Shown here piece by piece: positions 5,815-15,645 of a stretch of 64,000 nucleotides of DNA (positions within the stretch are counted from its first letter, which is position 1; each line of letters starts with the position of its first letter). The translations under genes and the position numbers were made by a program. The notes beneath the pieces were generated by a model, which saw only the letters and a program-made list of their open reading frames with translations, was not told the DNA's origin and made no database searches. This DNA comes from Flintibacter faecis (GTDB lineage Bacteria; Bacillota; Clostridia; Oscillospirales; Oscillospiraceae), in contig NZ_JACOPN010000006.1 in the NCBI RefSeq assembly GCF_014287875.1, positions 1 to 64,000 on the forward strand, read 5' to 3'.

Positions 5815-6057
5815 TTGTACTATAAGCAATGTTTCGGTACAATACAAAAGGGTGCCGGACTACCAAGTTGGGTCAAATGGACACATCATTCAGAAGGCAA
5901 AACTCACTGTGAAGCATGTCTGAAATTAGATGGTTGTTGGTTTCAGAAAGAAAAAGCCCCACCTTGCCCACATCATCCCTATTGCCATTGCACATTGGAG
6001 CCGATTGACTATGCTAATGGACTCTTGCAAATGACTACACCATATGGAGATGATTGA
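5815..6057 (+). pseudogene. MuF-motif toxin with the catalytic domain deleted (module 5)
   Basis: The frame starts at TTG 5815, 8 nt after AGGGGG, and is 80 residues long. Residues 1-65 match the N-terminus of the module 3 toxin (YYK start, THHSEGKTHCEAC, PHHPYCHCTLEPIDYA). The last 10 or so residues match the extreme C-terminus of the same toxin (TTPYGDD against NTPYGGK). The whole domain between, about 105 residues, is missing and the frame is kept. This is an internal in-frame deletion that removes the predicted toxic activity. The short protein may still be made but should be harmless. Confidence 0.7.
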
Positions 6058-6058
6058 T

Positions 6059-6370
6059 ATGAAAGAATTGGATTGTGTTGAAGTTATTGTTGAGAAAAAA
6101 GTGTATGCCTGCGAAGGTGTACATATTGGTATGCAAGGGTGGATCTGCTTTGATGAAAGTGCCGATGGTTATTGGCTTGTAAACTTTCCACAGTATGGAG
6201 GGAAAAAAGATATTGCAACCATATCCGTGAAAGAAGTTGATATGAAGATAATCCCACGAATGGATGCACGAATCAACGAGAGAATTAAAGCTCAGTTCGA
6301 TGAGACTGAAGATTCAGAAAAGAAATCTTTCGATGATAAGCCGGATGATCTTTCTGATTATATGATCTAA
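6059..6370 (+). CDS. Immunity protein, DUF4926-like, module 5
   Basis: The 103-residue paralogue of the protein at 4139-4447 shares VEVIVEKK, GVHIGMQGWI, GYWLVNFPQYG, SVKEVDMKI and the DARINE tail. ATG 6059 is chosen by alignment with the paralogue and because GGAGATGA lies just upstream; an in-frame ATG at 6044 is less likely. It follows a toxin remnant that has lost its catalytic domain, so it may protect against related toxins from other cells or merely persist. A strong terminator follows. Confidence 0.65.
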   Translation: MKELDCVEVIVEKKVYACEGVHIGMQGWICFDESADGYWLVNFPQYGGKKDIATISVKEVDMKIIPRMDARINERIKAQFDETEDSEKKSFDDKPDDLSDYMI

Positions 6371-6405
6371 AAGGGCCGCTGCTTGTACCGCAGCGGCCCT
6401 TTTCT
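6371..6405. terminator. Bidirectional terminator between the toxin array and hinT
   Basis: AAGGGCCGCTGC (6371-6382) pairs with GCAGCGGCCCTT (6390-6401) with T-runs on both strands. It separates the plus-strand array from the minus-strand alaS operon and marks the switch from AT-rich to GC-rich DNA. Confidence 0.9.
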
Positions 6406-6422
6406 GATCTGATGCAGTTTTC

Positions 6423-6761
6423 TCAGCCCGGGGGCCAGGTCATATCCCGGCCGGACAGGACGTGGAAGTGCAGGTGGTGGACGCTCTGGCCCGCCTGCTC
6501 CCCGATGTTGGAGACCACACGGTAGCTGTCCAGGCCCAGCTGCTTTGTCACCTTGGCGATGACCTGGAAAATGTGGGCCACCACGGCGCTGTTGTCCCCG
6601 GTCACCTCGGCCACAGAACCGATGTGGGCCTTGGGGATGACCAGGAAGTGGGTGGGTGCCTGGGGATCGATGTCATAGAAGGCGTAGCACAGCTCGTCCT
6701 CATAGACCTTGTTGGAGGGGATCTCCCCGGCGCTGATCTTGCAGAACAGACAATCAGACAT
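6423..6761 (-). CDS. hinT: HIT family purine nucleoside phosphoramidase-like protein
   Basis: The 112-residue protein is a typical HinT. It starts with C4-LF-C7 and ends with the histidine triad H96-L-H98-F-H100, the nucleophile and phosphate-binding site that cleaves AMP-lysine or AMP-amino adducts. Full family length. AAAGGAGC precedes the ATG. It is the last gene of the minus-strand alaS operon and ends at the shared terminator 6371-6405. HinT proteins hydrolyse stray aminoacyl-adenylates made by tRNA synthetases, which gives a plausible link to alaS upstream; that link is inference. Confidence 0.93.
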   Translation of the reverse strand: MSDCLFCKISAGEIPSNKVYEDELCYAFYDIDPQAPTHFLVIPKAHIGSVAEVTGDNSAVVAHIFQVIAKVTKQLGLDSYRVVSNIGEQAGQSVHHLHFHVLSGRDMTWPPG

Positions 6762-6812
6762 GAAATTCAGCTCCTTTCGGCTTCTTTGGTTTGGTTTGAG
6801 TATTTCCGGCGG

Positions 6813-6986
6813 TCAGACAAACTGATTCCGCTCCGGGTCGTAGTGATAATCGATGGCTGCCAGCTTGTTCGCCAGGGCCTGCCCGTCCGCCTGGAGGTCG
6901 TCGCACAGTGCGGCCAGGCTGGGATAGCAGTCCCGCAGCTTGGTGTTCACATAGCTGAGCAGGATCGCGGGGTCCTGAGGCAGCAT
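6813..6986 (-). CDS. DUF4250 domain-containing small protein
   Basis: This 57-residue protein begins at ATG 6986, two bases from the alaS stop, with GGGGGTG inside the end of alaS as ribosome-binding site. The sequence has the DUF4250 pattern (LPQDPAILLSYVNTKLRD, then YPSLAALCDDL, and a C-terminal AIDYHYD..NQFV). The family is small, cytoplasmic and without known function. Tight spacing with alaS implies translational coupling. Confidence 0.82.
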   Translation of the reverse strand: MLPQDPAILLSYVNTKLRDCYPSLAALCDDLQADGQALANKLAAIDYHYDPERNQFV

Positions 6987-6987
6987 C

Positions 6988-9663
<2,676 letters not shown>

Positions 9664-9699
9664 GGAAAATACCTCCGTTTATTGTTGCTTTCTTCTTTT

Positions 9700-10140
9700 T
9701 TATCGGATCTGTGCCGAAAAACCGATGAGCTGATAGCTGGGGTCGATGGAGAACTGATAGACCACTTTTTTCTTCTCGTGCTTGCAGTAGAGCACGGCCA
9801 CGGCGTATTCGCCGTCGAAGCTCTCGTTCTCGCCGCCCACCACTGTGGAATCGGTGAGCTTGACATAGGCCCCCGCATCGGCCACGTTCTCCATGGCCTG
9901 GTCGATGGTGTCCGCCGTGATGTCATACTGCTCCCGCACGTCCTGGCGGAACTGGTCGGCCACTCCGGCATAGTCCCCGTCGGCCAGCAGGGCGAGGACC
10001 TCCTCGGCCTTGGCCTGGGCGGCGTCCTTGTCCATACCCTCGGGCAGGGGCTTTCCCTTGCACCCGGCCAGCAAAAACAGGCTCAGGGCCACCGTGACGG
10101 CCAGAGCCAGCGCTCCGGCCCGCTTTCTCCATTGTCTCAT
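9700..10140 (-). CDS. DUF3887-like lipoprotein
   Basis: The 146-residue precursor has a basic start, a hydrophobic stretch and a lipobox LLAGC, so it should be exported and lipid-anchored. The mature part has the look of DUF3887 domains: a helix with ALLADGDYAGVADQF and a beta-rich end with VVYQFSIDPSYQLIGF. ATG 10140 is preferred over an upstream GTG because GGGGGTG is well spaced before it and because the signal peptide begins there. It lies between the T-box leader and alaS, so it is the first gene controlled by that switch. Its function is unknown, and its place in the alaS operon is unusual. Confidence 0.82.
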   Translation of the reverse strand: MRQWRKRAGALALAVTVALSLFLLAGCKGKPLPEGMDKDAAQAKAEEVLALLADGDYAGVADQFRQDVREQYDITADTIDQAMENVADAGAYVKLTDSTVVGGENESFDGEYAVAVLYCKHEKKKVVYQFSIDPSYQLIGFSAQIR

Positions 10141-10190
10141 GACTTGTTCACCCCCTCGCCGGACCATGCCACGCCAGCGTATACCGCCAC

Positions 10191-10416
10191 GAAAAAACCG
10201 CCCCTGACCCAGTGTCAGGGGCGGAGAAATTCCACGGTACCACCCTGATTAGCGCCGAAGACGGCGCTGTCTCAAGTCATCGGGTAACGGGGATGGGCCG
10301 TCCCGGTCGTCCCGGGCCGCTGGTGAAGTGGCGCTCCCGGTCCGTCTGCAAGGGCTTTCACTGTCCCCTCTCGCTGGCGGCACGTGGCCGGGTTTTGCTT
10401 CGTCATTACATTTTGC
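10191..10416 (-). promoter_or_regulatory. T-box riboswitch leader of the alaS operon
   Basis: Read on the minus strand the leader has the T-box AGGGTGGTACCGTGG (10232-10246), preceded by an antiterminator arm (AGCGCCGTCTTCGGCGCT), and ends in a strong intrinsic terminator. Upstream sequence contains the AAAGCCC and GAGAGGGGACAG blocks expected in stem I. Uncharged tRNA would bind and prevent termination. Ala specificity is inferred from alaS downstream; I could not place the specifier codon with certainty. Confidence 0.92.
10192..10224 (-). terminator. T-box leader terminator
   Basis: On the minus strand CCGCCCCTGAC (10214-10224) pairs with GTCAGGGGCGG (10198-10208), then T6. It is the default stop of the T-box switch. 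Confidence 0.92.
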
Positions 10417-10422
10417 GTTGTT

Positions 10423-10450
10423 ATTGTATCATGTTTTCGGGGATTGTCAA
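10423..10450 (-). promoter_or_regulatory. Promoter of the T-box/alaS operon
   Basis: On the minus strand TTGACA (10445-10450) and TACAAT (10423-10428) are 16 nt apart. Transcription should start near 10416, directly at the T-box leader. Confidence 0.85.
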
Positions 10451-10533
10451 GGGGATGGGTCCGTTTCTTAGTGCTTTTTCTGATTAAAGCGGAAAAGAAT
10501 TCGTAAAATTTTCGCAGTCCCATAAAATTTTCG

Positions 10534-10562
10534 TTGCATTTTCCCCCTGTGGGGGGTAGAAT
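10534..10562 (+). promoter_or_regulatory. Promoter upstream of the GntR regulator
   Basis: TTGCAT (10534-10539), 17-nt spacer, TAGAAT (10557-10562). The spacer holds CCCCC..GGGGGG, a small dyad that could bind a regulator. Confidence 0.7.
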
Positions 10563-10570
10563 ATTGATGG

Positions 10571-10617
10571 CATACGTCTCTTTGTTTTGTGCGGAGGCCG
10601 GGAGACGTATGTTTTCT
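10571..10617 (+). terminator. Terminator-like hairpin just after the gntR promoter
   Basis: CATACGTCTC (10571-10580) and GAGACGTATG (10602-10611) form a perfect 10-bp stem followed by TTTTCTT. It begins about 9 nt after the -10 box, so the first transcript could be only about 50 nt long unless read-through occurs. Attenuator or small RNA are both possible. Confidence 0.6.
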
Positions 10618-10702
10618 TAACATACTTGCTGCATACAGCTTGTGGACGATTTGCTTTTTCTGTAATACAGCCATTCTACTTTAAGAGGTGAGACCCGACA
10701 TC

Positions 10703-11353
10703 ATGTTTGAAACAAAACGAAAGACCAACCTGTCCGAACAGGCCTATAACCAGATCAAAGACGCCATCTGTGCAGGGCGCATCGCCCCCGGCGATATTCT
10801 CAGCGAGAGCCGTCTGGCCGAGGACCTGGGCATGAGCCGCACTCCTGTACGGGAGGCCCTGCGCTCCCTGGCCTCCGAGGGCTTTTTAGAGATCAAAAAC
10901 GGCGTTGGGGCCTATGTCAAGCCCCTGTCCTCCAAGGATATGGAAAACCTGTACGAGATCCGCTGCCTGCTGGAGATGCAGGCCATCAAAACCTCGATCT
11001 ACCGCATCACCGACCAGGAGATCGACGACATGGAGCGCCGGTTCCAGGCCGTGTACGACGCCTGCGAGCGGGGCGAGCACCCCGAGCACGGGGAGTTCTC
11101 CACCCTGGACTGGGACCTGCACTGTATGCTGGTGGACCACTGCACCAACCCCTATATCAAGTCCATCGTGGCCAGTAACGACTCCAACCTGCGCCGCTAT
11201 CTGAATCTGTCCGCCGAGGCGCTGAACAACGTGAAGGAGAGCGTCCGCCAGCACCTGGAGATCTTAAAGGTCCTGCGCACCCGGGACCTGGACAAGCTCA
11301 CCGAAGTCCTGAAAACCCACCTGGATTGGTCGGAAAACTTTCTGCGTATCTGA
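10703..11353 (+). CDS. GntR family regulator, FadR/FCD subfamily
   Basis: The 216-residue protein has an N-terminal winged helix (QAYNQIKDAICAG, LSESRLAEDLGMSRTPVREA) and a C-terminal all-helical FCD ligand domain with the metal-binding Asp/His pattern (D..H in WDLHCMLVDH, and a late QHLEIL). Such proteins sense small carboxylic acids and usually control neighbouring catabolic genes. ATG 10703 is preferred to GTG 10688, because AAGAGGTGAG acts as ribosome-binding site for it. The next gene, 34 nt downstream on the same strand, is a 2-hydroxyacid dehydrogenase, which suggests regulation by a hydroxy- or keto-acid. That is inference. Confidence 0.9.
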   Translation: MFETKRKTNLSEQAYNQIKDAICAGRIAPGDILSESRLAEDLGMSRTPVREALRSLASEGFLEIKNGVGAYVKPLSSKDMENLYEIRCLLEMQAIKTSIYRITDQEIDDMERRFQAVYDACERGEHPEHGEFSTLDWDLHCMLVDHCTNPYIKSIVASNDSNLRRYLNLSAEALNNVKESVRQHLEILKVLRTRDLDKLTEVLKTHLDWSENFLRI

Positions 11354-11387
11354 TGCGCATACACTCATTTTTTAGGAGGAGATCTTC

Positions 11388-12359
11388 GTGGAAAAGCCCC
11401 TGTTCTGGATCATTGACGACGAGTGGCCCGACTACTCCGTGGAGGAGGCCGCACTGAAGGCCGCCTGCCCCGACTGCGACATCCGCTATTCCGGCATCCC
11501 CTTCCAGAAGGATCTGGAGGACTTCGGCGATCAGGTGGACGTGGTCTTTGCCCAGGTGTCCGCCGACATCACCGCCCAGGTCATCGCCAAGCTCCCCCGC
11601 TGCAAGGGCATCGCCGTCTTTGGCAGCGGCTATAACAACGTGGACGTGCAGGCCGCCAAGGCCGCCGGTATCCCCGTGACCAATGTAAACGGCTATTGCA
11701 CCGAGGACATCGCCGACTATGTGCTGGCCGCCATGTTCCACTTCTACAAGCCCATCGAGGCCCTGTACGGCCAGCTGAAAAACGGCGTGTGGGGGGTCAC
11801 CGCCCTCAGCCAGCCCGTCCACCGGCTGAGCCGGCAGACCCTGCTGCTTATGGGCTTTGGCTACATCGGCAAGATCACCGCCCAGCGGGCCCACGCCCTG
11901 GGCATGACGGTCCTGGCCTATGACCCCTTCGTCACAGACGAGGCCGCCCGGGAATTCGGCGCAGAGAAGGTGGAGCTGGACGAGGGCCTGGCCCGGGCGG
12001 ACTTCGTCTCCGTCCATGTACGCCTGATGCCCGAGACCACCGGCCTTGTCGATCTGGAGCTGATGAAAAAGATGAAGCCCTCCGCCGTGCTCATCAACGT
12101 GGCCCGGGGCGCCCTGGTAAAGGAACCCGACCTGATCGAAGCGGTGAAGACGGGGGTCATCCGGGGTGCGGTGCTGGATGTAGTCTGTCACGAGCCCATC
12201 ACCATGGACGACCCCCTGCTGTCCGTCCCCGGCATCCTCATTACCCCCCATGTGTCCTACGCCTCGGAGGAGTCGGTGCTGGACCTGCGCCGCCGGGCGG
12301 TGGAAAACGCCCTGGCCATGTACCGGGGGGAGCGCCCTCTGGACCTGATCCCCATGTAA
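11388..12359 (+). CDS. D-2-hydroxyacid dehydrogenase, CtBP-like
   Basis: The 323-residue NAD-dependent oxidoreductase has the Rossmann motif G156-F-G158-YI-G161 and the catalytic triad R240 (INVARG), E269 (VCHEP) and H288 (ITPHVSY). These enzymes interconvert D-2-hydroxy acids and 2-keto acids in the cytoplasm. The exact substrate cannot be read; the family includes phosphoglycerate, glycerate and lactate dehydrogenases. The GTG start at 11388 has AGGAGGAG 7 nt upstream. It forms an operon with the GntR regulator and ends at a strong terminator. Confidence 0.9.
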   Translation: MEKPLFWIIDDEWPDYSVEEAALKAACPDCDIRYSGIPFQKDLEDFGDQVDVVFAQVSADITAQVIAKLPRCKGIAVFGSGYNNVDVQAAKAAGIPVTNVNGYCTEDIADYVLAAMFHFYKPIEALYGQLKNGVWGVTALSQPVHRLSRQTLLLMGFGYIGKITAQRAHALGMTVLAYDPFVTDEAAREFGAEKVELDEGLARADFVSVHVRLMPETTGLVDLELMKKMKPSAVLINVARGALVKEPDLIEAVKTGVIRGAVLDVVCHEPITMDDPLLSVPGILITPHVSYASEESVLDLRRRAVENALAMYRGERPLDLIPM

Positions 12360-12366
12360 GCAGCAC

Positions 12367-12405
12367 AGCGCATCCGGCACACTTGACCGCCGGATGCGCT
12401 TTTTT
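12367..12405 (+). terminator. Terminator after the hydroxyacid dehydrogenase
   Basis: GCGCATCCGGC (12368-12378) pairs with GCCGGATGCGC (12389-12399), followed by T6. Confidence 0.92.
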
Positions 12406-12484
12406 CATTGCCCCCGGCGGATTCCTGTGGTAAAATGGAACCATCCCGGGGGCTTCTTTGCCCCTTCTCCGGGGAGGAGATCAT

Positions 12485-13660
12485 TTGAACAAGCGCCATT
12501 CCTGGCTTTTCAGGCGGCTGGCGATCCTGCTGGTCTGTTTCAGTCTGCTGATCCCGCCCCCTGCCGCCGCGGCGGAGGTGTGCTTCACCGCCGTCAACGA
12601 CAATGTGCTGCCCCTCACGGCGGACACCATGCCCATCTGGTATAAAAGCCTCATCTATGTCCCGTATACCGTATTCGACAGCGGCTCCACCGGCGTGGAC
12701 CTGGGGCTGAACAGCACCTACGACCCCTCTTCCGCCACGGTGAACATCTATAACCTGCGGCAGATCCTGGCCTTCGACCTGAACGCCGGCACCTGCCGGG
12801 ACCCGTCCACCGACACCTATTACAACGTGCGGGCCGTCATACGCAACGGCCGGCCCTATGTACCGCTGAACACCGTGTGTACCTTCTTCGGACTCAGCCG
12901 GTCCTATAACTCCATCCGCCAGGGCTATCTGCTGCGCATCAAAAACGAGGCGGTGGTCCTGTCCGACTCCAAATTCATCGAGGCGGCGGAGAATCTGCTG
13001 AACATGCGCCTGCGGGAGTATAACCGCAGTCTGAACCCCGGCAGCGACACGCCCTCCACCCCCGGCACCGCCACGCCATCTGCGCCCAGCACCGCCCCGA
13101 CGGAGGAGGAGCCCGTCACCGCCAGCGATGTGTCCGTCTATCTGGCCTTCCGCTGCACCGACGCAGGCAGCCTGTCCGACCTGCTGGATGCCCTGGATGC
13201 CAAGTCGGCCCGCGCCGTCTTCTTCCTCACCCCCCAGGTGCTGAAGGAGCACGGCGACCTGGTCCGCCGGACCCTGGGCCAGGGCCACAGCGTCGGACTG
13301 CTGGCCCAGGGGGACACCGCCGACCAGACCCGGCTGCTGCTGGAGCGGGGGAACGAGCTGCTGGCGGGCACGGCCCACAGCCGCACTACCCTGGCCATGG
13401 TGCCGGACGATCAGCGCGCCGCCCTCTCCGCCCAGGGCTGGGTGTGCTGGCAGCAGACCCTGGCCCTCTCCCCCACCCTGTCCTCCGGGGTGAACACCTT
13501 CGCCGCCAACACCCTGCGCCGGCTGAACCGGCTGAACCGGCAGACCGTCTATCTCACCATGGACGCAGACCCCGGAGCCGTCCGGGTACTGCCCACCCTG
13601 CTGCGCCAGCTGAAGAACAACCACTATCTCATCCGCATTCCTATGGAGACACGCCTATGA
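12485..13660 (+). CDS. Secreted NodB-like polysaccharide deacetylase homologue, degenerate
   Basis: The start is TTG 12485, with GGGGAGGAG 5 nt upstream; it gives a signal peptide (RRLAILLVCFSLLIPPP, then AAAAEV cleavage region). Residues about 30-170 look like a copper-amine-oxidase-like stalk domain (VPYTVFDSGS, GRPYVPLNTVCTFFGL). A Pro/Thr/Ser-rich linker follows, then a NodB-type barrel (SARAVFFLTPQVLKEHGDLV, GQGHSVGLLAQG). The usual metal-binding HxxxH is reduced to a single His (GHSVGLL), and the DD motif reads CTD, so deacetylase activity is doubtful. The protein probably sits in the cell envelope. Its stop overlaps the next start (ATGA). Confidence 0.8.
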   Translation: MNKRHSWLFRRLAILLVCFSLLIPPPAAAAEVCFTAVNDNVLPLTADTMPIWYKSLIYVPYTVFDSGSTGVDLGLNSTYDPSSATVNIYNLRQILAFDLNAGTCRDPSTDTYYNVRAVIRNGRPYVPLNTVCTFFGLSRSYNSIRQGYLLRIKNEAVVLSDSKFIEAAENLLNMRLREYNRSLNPGSDTPSTPGTATPSAPSTAPTEEEPVTASDVSVYLAFRCTDAGSLSDLLDALDAKSARAVFFLTPQVLKEHGDLVRRTLGQGHSVGLLAQGDTADQTRLLLERGNELLAGTAHSRTTLAMVPDDQRAALSAQGWVCWQQTLALSPTLSSGVNTFAANTLRRLNRLNRQTVYLTMDADPGAVRVLPTLLRQLKNNHYLIRIPMETRL

Positions 13661-13977
13661 AGTACATCGACTTTACAACCTCTCTCCCCCAAAGCTATGA
13701 CCCGGAGCAGCTGGCCCGGCGGGTCCGCCACCTGTCCGCCCGGCTCCGGGACTTCGGCCCTGGCGGCCCGGAGCTTCTCTCCGCCGACCAAACGACCGGC
13801 CAGGTTCGGGCCCGCTTCCCCGGCCACAGTGCCGATGATATCCGGCGGCAGCTGGAAGAACGCTTCGGCATCCGCACTCGCCTGGATGGGGATGCCCTTC
13901 TCTTCCAGCTCACCCCCCACATCGCCTTTGAAGAACTGGACCATGTGTGGGGCTGTCTGTTCGAGCTGTTGTTCTGA
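13657..13977 (+). CDS. Small hypothetical protein coupled to the NodB-like gene
   Basis: The 106-residue soluble protein starts at ATG 13657, overlapping the previous stop as ATGA. It has a charged helical middle (DPEQLARRVRHLSARLRDFG) and an RFPGHSADDIRRQLEERFGIRTRLDGDA-like half split by short strands, suggesting an alpha/beta fold. I do not recognise the family. Translational coupling suggests a shared role with the NodB-like protein, though no export signal is present. An intrinsic terminator follows at 13984. Confidence 0.65.
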   Translation: MKYIDFTTSLPQSYDPEQLARRVRHLSARLRDFGPGGPELLSADQTTGQVRARFPGHSADDIRRQLEERFGIRTRLDGDALLFQLTPHIAFEELDHVWGCLFELLF

Positions 13978-13983
13978 ATCAGC

Positions 13984-14031
13984 AAACACCCTGGAAGCCC
14001 GGCATTTCCGCCGGTCTCCCAGGGTGTTTTT
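13984..14031. terminator. Terminator between convergent genes
   Basis: AAACACCCTGG (13984-13994) pairs with CCAGGGTGTTT (14019-14029), with T-runs on the plus strand and A-rich sequence on the other side. It can serve both the small plus-strand gene and the minus-strand sbcCD operon. Confidence 0.85.
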
Positions 14032-14052
14032 TCGTCTGAGCCGCTCTATCGT

Positions 14053-15606
14053 TCACTGCATCTCGAACTCCGTGGGCTGTTCCGTCATGCACAGGACGGT
14101 CTTTGTCTCCTCCGGCGGCCAGGGGGCCGTCCGGCGGGTACACCGGGCCACGGAGGTCACTTTGCCCCGCTTGACCACGTTCTCCATCCCGTAGGGCACC
14201 TTCACCCAGTCCCCCACGTTCAGCGAAAGTTCCCCGGCCAGGTAGGAATAGTCCCGGCGGACCCCGGGGATATGCACCTTGCAATAGACATATTCCGTGC
14301 CATCCCGGGGAAGTTCGCCCTCGGGCTCCTCCTCCGCCGTCAGGCCCAGCTTCTCCGCCAGCTCCTCAAGCTCCTCAGCGTCCAGGTCCCACCGGTCTCC
14401 GGGCAGGGGGGTTTTCATCAGCAGGGAGAACAGGTGCTCCGCCAGGGCAAATTTCCCGCAGTCCGCCGCCGCCATAATGATGCTCTGCTGATCATAACTG
14501 ACATAGGCGCTCTGGCAGAGCTGCCGGGCAAAGCCGTCGTCCCGCTCAAGCTCGTCCAGCAAAGGCCGCAGCCGCTCTGCGTCGCCGTATTCATACTCCG
14601 ACTGCCACAGCCACTCCATCTCGTCCAGAAAGCGCCTGGCCTGCTCCGGGTCGTCTATGGGCTCGTCCGTCCCGGCCATGGAGCGCCAGATGGCAATGAC
14701 CAGCTCCGGCCGCCTGGAATACAGCTGCTCCAGCACCTCACCGCTGTACATATCCGCCAGTTCCTCCGCCTCAAACTCGTCATAGAGGGCCGGGTTCTGC
14801 TCCGCCATGCGCTTCACGCTGCTGTCAGAGAAATATACATAGGTTCCCCGTATCTGCTGCCAATGTCCGCAGAAGCAGTTCAGCATCCGGTTCCCCCGCA
14901 GGTCGTGGTCGGCGGACTCCGCATCCCCGAAGAACACCGTTAAGCGGATCATCTCCTGCAGCAGGTCGGTCAGGGCATCCTCTGCGGCATCGTTCTCCCC
15001 CTGCTCGTCCCACGGCAGGGTCAGGTAGAGGGAGCCGTCTTCAAACTCCGGCGGATACTCCTTGTCATAGGGGGGCAGCCGGAGGATGATCTCCCGCCAG
15101 AACGTCCCGCAGGGCCGTGCCTGGACCAGCTCCCCCACCTCCTGAAACAGCACCCTGCAGGGCAGGGCCATGCGCTCCGCCTCCTTGGGGGCAAACAGGC
15201 CGCTGACCTCCATCAGGTCCCGGGCCACCGCCTGGACGGGGTAGACCACGGAGTTGCTCACCATCTGGCCCACATGGGTCCTCCAGGCGATCTTCCACTC
15301 CTCCCCCTCCTTCAGGGCGGCGGTGATCTGGCAGAGCATGGCCTTCCAGGCCAGCTCTTTGGCATCCGCCCGGTCTGGCAGCAGTCTTTGGGCCGCACGG
15401 ACCACTCTCTCCGCCGAGCTTCGGGCCGCATCCATCATCTGCCCCAGCTGGTCGTTCCACAGGGCCGTCTCCTGGGCCTTCTTCCGCTGCTCCTCCCGCT
15501 CCATGTCCACGCCGTAGGTGGCGAAATACCAGGACTGCCACTCCCCTGCGCTCAGTTTTCCGTCCTGATTCTTGTCGAACTTCTTCTGGCCGCCATGCAG
15601 CGCCAT
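14053..15606 (-). CDS. Large hypothetical protein with an EF-hand-like motif, third gene of the sbcDC operon
   Basis: The 517-residue protein starts at ATG 15606 (GGGAG upstream), 5 codons inside a longer frame. Residues about 10-22 read FDKNQDGKLSAGEW, a canonical EF-hand calcium loop (D-x-N-x-D-G-x-L-x-x-x-E). The middle is helical and acidic with no recognised domain. The last 80 or so residues contain VGDWVKVPYG and a GKVTSV turn, like the small beta-barrel at the start of PriA-type proteins. No signal peptide or membrane segment is seen. It follows sbcC after 39 nt on the same strand, so it is likely co-transcribed. A role in DNA repair is only suggested by the position. Confidence 0.7.
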   Translation of the reverse strand: MALHGGQKKFDKNQDGKLSAGEWQSWYFATYGVDMEREEQRKKAQETALWNDQLGQMMDAARSSAERVVRAAQRLLPDRADAKELAWKAMLCQITAALKEGEEWKIAWRTHVGQMVSNSVVYPVQAVARDLMEVSGLFAPKEAERMALPCRVLFQEVGELVQARPCGTFWREIILRLPPYDKEYPPEFEDGSLYLTLPWDEQGENDAAEDALTDLLQEMIRLTVFFGDAESADHDLRGNRMLNCFCGHWQQIRGTYVYFSDSSVKRMAEQNPALYDEFEAEELADMYSGEVLEQLYSRRPELVIAIWRSMAGTDEPIDDPEQARRFLDEMEWLWQSEYEYGDAERLRPLLDELERDDGFARQLCQSAYVSYDQQSIIMAAADCGKFALAEHLFSLLMKTPLPGDRWDLDAEELEELAEKLGLTAEEEPEGELPRDGTEYVYCKVHIPGVRRDYSYLAGELSLNVGDWVKVPYGMENVVKRGKVTSVARCTRRTAPWPPEETKTVLCMTEQPTEFEMQ

Positions 15607-15645
15607 ACGCTCATCTCCCATCCGCCCCAGCGGCTATTTTTGCAC

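Noticed and set aside
1059..6057. Prophage, because of MuF-like head-protein motifs
   Set aside because: Only the small zinc motif is phage-like. There is no terminase, portal, capsid, tail or integrase gene, and the motif is fused to toxin domains.
834..6370. CRISPR array
   Set aside because: The repeated units are about 70 to 165 bp long, five in number, spaced by genes, and contain terminators. No short repeat/spacer pattern is present here or elsewhere in the window.
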